Both the position numbers and the translations under genes were made by a program. Below the pieces are notes generated by a model. The model did no database searches and was not told where the DNA came from. It saw only the letters and a list, made by a program, of their open reading frames with translations. Source: Trema orientale (lineage: Eukaryota > Streptophyta > Magnoliopsida > Rosales > Cannabaceae). Taken from it: a stretch of DNA of 64,000 nt. The stretch covers positions 508,998 to 572,997 of the forward strand of contig JXTC01000100.1 of assembly GCA_002914845.1 (NCBI GenBank), read 5' to 3'. This document shows, one piece after another, positions 58,928 to 64,000 of the stretch. How positions within the stretch are numbered: the stretch's first letter is position 1; each line of letters begins with the position of its first letter.

Positions 58928-61776
58928 ATAATCTCCTGTTTTTTGATGATGATAAATATTGATTTATAAGATAAAAGAAAATATACAATAAGGATATGAA
59001 AATATGAAATTTGATAAGTTTACTTTAATTCTTACCATATTTTAAGCTCTATCTCGAAGTATGCTTGAGAAAGTAAAAAGAACCTGCTCTCCTTTTTTAA
59101 CTCAATTAAGCATCATAAGCATATTATGAGAAAATTAAAAATGTGTGCTAAACAAAGTTCTCCTCCTTAAAATATGCACACTCATAAATAAATCTTTTTC
59201 TCTTCATATTCGTAAATCATCATTCTTCTCCCCCTTTTGATATCATTAAAAAGATGTAAACAATAAATAAATCGTTTTCTCCCCATATTCATAAATCATC
59301 GCTCTTCTCCCCCTTTTAACATCATTAAAAAAATATAAACAATTTTCTAACTAGATATCTCATAAAAACCAATCTATCCTTTTGAATAAGATTCTCCTCA
59401 CATTTATTTATTATATTACTCTCTCCATTTTAATTCATGACAAAAGTATATGAAAAAACAATATACAAACAATTTTCTTCCAATGTGAAAAATAGTATTA
59501 CAAGTTAAGCAATAAAGAGATAAGGAGGAATCTAGAATTGAACAATCTTCAAAATAAGAATAACACTATCAAACATAAGATTGAACAAGTATGATGCCAA
59601 AGTGAAAATAAGAGCATTCTTTTTAATTTTTAGCAAAACTTCCTCTATTAATAATAAGTATGACAACTATAGTACATTCAAAATAGAGAAGTTACATGAA
59701 ATCAAGATCATGAAAGCTCTAGCACAAGATGAAAAAAAATTTATTGAACATCATAAAAGCTCTAGCATAATTTTCACTTTTTGAAAATATATTTCTCCAA
59801 GAATAATCAATCGTAAAGCATAGGAGAAATTCAAATCATTAAAGCACAATAGTCAAATAATTTATTTTTCTTCATTTTCATCAAACTATAGAGAGTATAT
59901 CACAAATCATGGAAAAATGATAATGATAAATTTAATACAAGCAAATCATAAATATACTCCCCCTCAATATATGAATCATGATCAAAATGTCAATAACCAA
60001 AGTAAGAAAAGATCAATCATATATGAGAGATATCAATTATGGATACTAATTATTTTTGAAAAATATTTATCATTGTTTTAAATCAATGCACTTTCTTCTC
60101 CTTCTTTTGATGTCATCAAAAAGTTGCATAAACATGAAGGATAAGATTGGTACCAATTAACAAATGCAAAGTAAAAATATGAATAAGAAACCAATAACAA
60201 GTATCCAATCCAAACATGACATATTATCTAAGTTTAAACAACCATAAGAAATAGATATTCAAAAAAGACAAAGCATGTATTGAAAGCTAATGAGAACCCT
60301 ATGTAATATTTATCAAAAATTTGTTCTCATAAAGTTATAGGATAAAAAAAATATATGCAAATATTCAAAATGACAAAGTTACAAAATATAGACATTGAAT
60401 TTAAATAACATATCATTTCGAGTTCAAATACATCACCAATATAGATAAAATAATGCAATTAATTATGCATAGTATTTGTCATGTAAAAAAAATATATAAA
60501 GCATTTGCATAAATATAAGAGTAATATGATTGTGCAATCCATTTGAATCATATAAAAGCGATTAATATGTCAATCAAATTTATACTTATAAATAATTCAA
60601 ATAAAATTATCCATATCATCCTTCCAAAAGCTTTTCATCTTCTTTGCGTTGAGGTTGAACTTAGTTTTCATCTCTGGATTTGTCGTTAAGCTTCAATCAT
60701 TCAAGCTTAATATCATACCTATAATAATATCATCTATGCTTTTCTCCTTGGAGGAGTCATTAGTTTCATCAAATACTTCATGTATAGATCTATTTACTAC
60801 TTAGTATTTTTGTTGAAAAACTCTCTTTATGTATTACTAGTAGTAAAGTAACTAGAAAAAGTTCCGACATTGGATTTTGAATCAATATTTTCAAGTTGTC
60901 TCCGGTGTTTAAAAAAATAAAGTATTTTTATCCAAAAACTCTAAAATAACCAATATTGGATTTTTGATCATTGCAAAACTCATAATGGTATTTTATTCAA
61001 AATAGGTTTAATTAACATCTGGTTAAAAACATCACAAATAGTATTAATGACTATAGCCTAAAAGTATTTTCGTAAAACATTTACATTCGACATGGTCATA
61101 GCAATTTTGAAACTAATAAAGAAAATCATGTAAATCTTTAAAAAGCAATTATCAAGTACCTCAAGAGCATAGTAAAAGATGAGTTATTTTTCAAAGTGAC
61201 ATATTTTACAAATTTTGTCATTTCAAAAAAAAAAAAAAGACTAGGTAAACCATAATAAGATTCTTTTAGTAAAGTTTTGAAATTGTACCCATACTAGCAT
61301 GTCCAAGTTTTCTATGCTATAATCAATAAATATTTTCTTTTAAAACAAAAAAATATCTTGACTTGAAAACATTTAACAATGATAAAAATATTTTTTTTAT
61401 CAAAAGATATAATCTCATTTGTTCAAAATTTTAAATTGAATATTTGAAAAGCTAAGAGAAAATCTCAATAACTCTAATCACATAGTTGAAAAAAATTAAG
61501 CATATTATATTTCTAGTAAGACATTCTCAAAGATAGGCAAAAAATTGTTACCAATATTATTTTTACCAATAATCTTACTTTTTGTGTTGTCTCCAAAAAT
61601 TAAATATTCATCATCATTTCTTTGTGAAAGTGGAGAGCTTGGTGAAGTCATTGGTTTTGTTCTTGGAGTGCCCACTTTCTTGCTTGTTCCTATAACAAAG
61701 ATTCAAATATGGATTTTTGGTACCCACAGGACTTTGGGTCCTTGGGGGTTAGTCTTTGAGTTCTTTGGTACCCAAG
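58928..61776 (-). mobile_element. Copia F internal region with pol remains
   Basis: Minus strand: protease-style words near 61600-61540 (IFGDNTKSKIIGKNNIGN), pre-integrase remains near 61250-61150 (KICKICHFEK), an integrase trace, and a linker phrase near 60650. From about 60600 to 58930 the sequence is AT-rich with no domain I can name. Fossil. Confidence 0.6.
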
Positions 61777-63018
61777 CTAGTTTTCCACTAAAACAAGTAT
61801 TTTTTTTTTCACAAAGTATGAAAAATTTGTGTGTCCATCTTGATTGTAATAAGTGTAAGTGTACTTTGTGTTGCTTGTACTACCCTTCACAAAATAATTT
61901 TTGAGGTATTTTTGTTTTATGGAAGATTTATACCCAATATCTCCTTTGTCAAAAAAATATTTTTGTCTATCAAGCATTAAATCAAAATTCTTCTTTCCAT
62001 TGGTGAACTTGTGGACAATGTTGGTTAAATCTAAAACTTTTTCTTTTAAGGAAGTATTTTCATGTTTCAAAGATAGACATATATTACAAGTCAAAGTAAC
62101 TTCCTTTTCTTTTGAAAATTTCTCAAGTTCTTTTGATAAAAGACATAATGTTTTCTTGAGAGCACTATTTTTCAAAACAAGCAATTTGTAGTTAGCATAC
62201 AATTCATTAAAATCATCAAGTAGCTTATTGTATGATAACTCTTCTTCATCACTTTCATTATCAAAATCACTACTAGCATCACTATCATGAAGAAAATCAT
62301 CATTTGGGTCAAGCAATTTTACCTCATTCTAAATTGCCATGAAGCACATGTTGCCAATCTCCTCTTGAATTTCTTCACTTAATTCATCATTTCCATTATC
62401 AACACATATGGCCTTCATTTCTTTTTCTTCTTCTCCATTTTGATTTTTGTTCCTGATCATTGTGATCTTATGAGAAATGAGAAATTTGATGAGTTTTTCT
62501 AGAGACACATTGGTGACATCTTTCTCTTCTTGGATAGCAACCACCTCTTTTTGATATGCTTTTGTTAAGGTTTCTAGAACCTTTGTTACCATTTCGGTAT
62601 TGCTATAAGTTTTTCCAAGAGCATGAAGATCATTAGTGATGTTAGTAAATCTCATAATCATTTGAGCAATAGATTCATCAATTTCTATTTCAAATAACTC
62701 ATATTCATATACAAGCATACTAATTTTACTTTCTTTAATTTGACTTGTGTTTTCGTATGAGCTTTCAAGTATTTTCCATATTTCATGTGTACTAGTAGCC
62801 ATTTGTACACTATTATAAATATTTACATCTATACTAAATAACAAATAATGCAAAGTATATCCATTCCTAGAAAACATGATTTTGTCAAAATCATCATATT
62901 CATCCAATTCTTTTACAATAAGTTTATCATCAATTACTTTTCTAGGAACATATGGACCTTGAACAACAATATTCAATAAATCACCACCCATAAATTTAAG
63001 AAATTTAAGCATCTTCAT
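61777..63018 (-). mobile_element. Copia F gag
   Basis: Minus-strand gag in two open stretches: 63018-62329 (UBN2-type: STHEIWKILESSYENT near 62784-62740, NDLHALGKTYSN, IRNKNQNGEEEKEMKAI) and 62316-61777 (acidic DASSDFDNESDEEE, coiled coil-like middle, then YNQDGHTNFSYF near 61840 at the zinc-knuckle place). Gag proteins coat the element's RNA in virus-like particles. Fossil. Confidence 0.85.
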
Positions 63019-63145
63019 TTTTCAAATATTGTAGTTGATTCTATTAAAAAATAGTGGTCTCGTTGAAATCCCTCATTTGAAAGATTTTGAAAATTGTTTG
63101 GGTATCCATCTCAAGATGGTTAAGTCTTTAAAATTTGAGCACCGA

Positions 63146-63157
63146 GCTCTAATACCA
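63146..63157 (-). other. Primer binding site of Copia F
   Basis: Minus-strand TGGTATTAGAGC lies two bases after the 5' LTR end and differs by one base from the tRNA-Met-type site TGGTATCAGAGC. Confidence 0.85.
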
Positions 63158-63159
63158 AT

Positions 63160-64000
63160 TGTTAGCCCAAGACTGACTACCCAAGAAAGGGGTGAATTAG
63201 GTTATAAAACTTTTCAAGAAACTTTTCAATTATATAAAATTATAGACCACTCTTTTGAAACTTTTAAGCAAAATCAACAATAATACCAAATATATAATAA
63301 TAATACCAAGTAAAATAAGCACACAAAATATCAAACACTCAGTGCAATAAAGTAAAGAATGTAGGAATAGACAAAATGCAAACTCAGTTTTTACGAGGTT
63401 CGACAAACACGTCGGTTTGCCTATGTCCCCGACCGTCGACAACTTGCATTGAGCTTTTCACTATCAGATCAAGATTATGGGCTTGACCGACTCTTGTGCA
63501 AATGGAGTGAATTCTTCTTAGGCTCATCCAATCTTTACAATAGTCTTGACTCTAGCTCTATCACTCCTAACTTCAAATTATTTAGACTCCAGTTTTAACC
63601 TCACCTATAACCGGATTGTTTAGACAATGGTGCCAATCTCACTAACTCATGGTTTATTTAGACTACGATGACAACCTCACCTACACTCGAGTTATTCTGA
63701 CTCTGGTGGCAATCTCACCTAAATTGAGTTGTTTAGACTCCAGTGGCAACCTCACCTTCAATCGGGTTGTTTTGACTCTAGTGGCAATTTCACCTAAATC
63801 GGGTTGTTTAGACTCCGATGGCAACCTCACCTATGCACGGTTGTTTATGACTCTGGTGCCAACTTCACCTCACACTTAATGGTTTTATAATTATAAAGAG
63901 TAAATACACTTAAGAACTCTCATCACAAAAGTAACAAATACAATTTTGGCTTAGGAGATTTGAGAACAATACACAATAGATGCTCTAAGATTGGCTCAAT
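63160..64000 (-). repeat. 5' LTR of Copia F, cut by window end
   Basis: Matches 57054-57900 closely, including the same minisatellite at about 63568-63868. Only the last 840 bp (minus-strand sense) are in the window. Confidence 0.9.

Larger units (their letters stand above)
57054..64000 (-). mobile_element. Copia F, long-LTR element inserted in Copia C (runs off window)
   Basis: Minus-strand Copia. The 3' LTR is 57054-58927 (about 1.87 kb, minus-strand start TGAGAAATTAAG, end GGGCTAACA); the 5' LTR ends at 63160 and continues past 64000. Primer site TGGTATTAGAGC on the minus strand at 63157-63146; polypurine AAAACAGGAGATTAT at about 58942-58928. Gag occupies 63018-61777; protease and pre-integrase remains follow to about 61140, and a linker-type stretch near 60640 (KKMKSFW). 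RT and RNase H were not recognised. Flank CAACC (57049-57053) is one copy of the expected target duplication. Long LTRs and split gag suggest a SIRE-like group. Many breaks. Confidence 0.85.

Noticed and set aside
61545-61904. 119-residue plus-strand frame
   Set aside because: It is the antisense of the Copia F gag/protease region.

Overview
The window is nuclear DNA from a flowering plant, most likely a dicot. It is very AT-rich and packed with Copia retrotransposons, Mutator-, hAT- and CACTA-type DNA elements and L1-like LINE pieces. It carries one convincing host gene, an R2R3-MYB with the usual plant three-exon structure. I cannot name the species from sequence alone. No rRNA, tRNA, CRISPR array or prokaryote-type operon was seen.

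Layout. 1-5.2 kb: a GC-rich edge with three stacked hairpins, an AT-rich repeat, then a minus-strand Copia relic (LTR and integrase). 5.2-8.5 kb: small repeats around the MYB gene (coding 6764-7623). 8557-15662: a plus-strand Copia with 174-bp LTRs; its 5' LTR is split by a 937-bp foldback element and its RT region by a solo LTR. 16.0-17.15 kb: a 5'-truncated LINE with a 13-bp target duplication. 17.7-28 kb: three 171-172-bp MITEs and a Copia relic (20633 to about 26310) that holds a hAT-type MITE and a CACTA element. About 28.8-41 kb: a Copia relic (A) split by a second Copia (B, 33673-40489), which is itself split by a solo LTR. 42-50 kb: a minisatellite, a CACTA-type MITE, then a dense run of foldback/MITE insertions (45.7-48.3 kb) and a hAT element nested in another TIR element. 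50.5-54.2 kb: another foldback, a LINE scrap with a 17-bp target duplication, and an LTR-like block read on the minus strand. 54182-64000: a plus-strand Copia (C) cut by a minus-strand Copia with long LTRs (F), whose LTRs carry a 38-40-bp minisatellite; F runs off the window.

How it fits together. The MYB is the only functional-looking unit. It has complete R2 and R3 repeats and the full bHLH-partner signature, so it probably works with a bHLH protein in a pigment, epidermal or seed-coat type regulatory complex. Everything else is transposon strata, and nested insertions with readable target duplications give an order of events. I did not find a new multi-gene system. The best leads are an in-frame alternative splice acceptor in the MYB gene, the palindrome cluster in Copia B, the stacked hairpins at the left edge and the foldback insertion hotspot.
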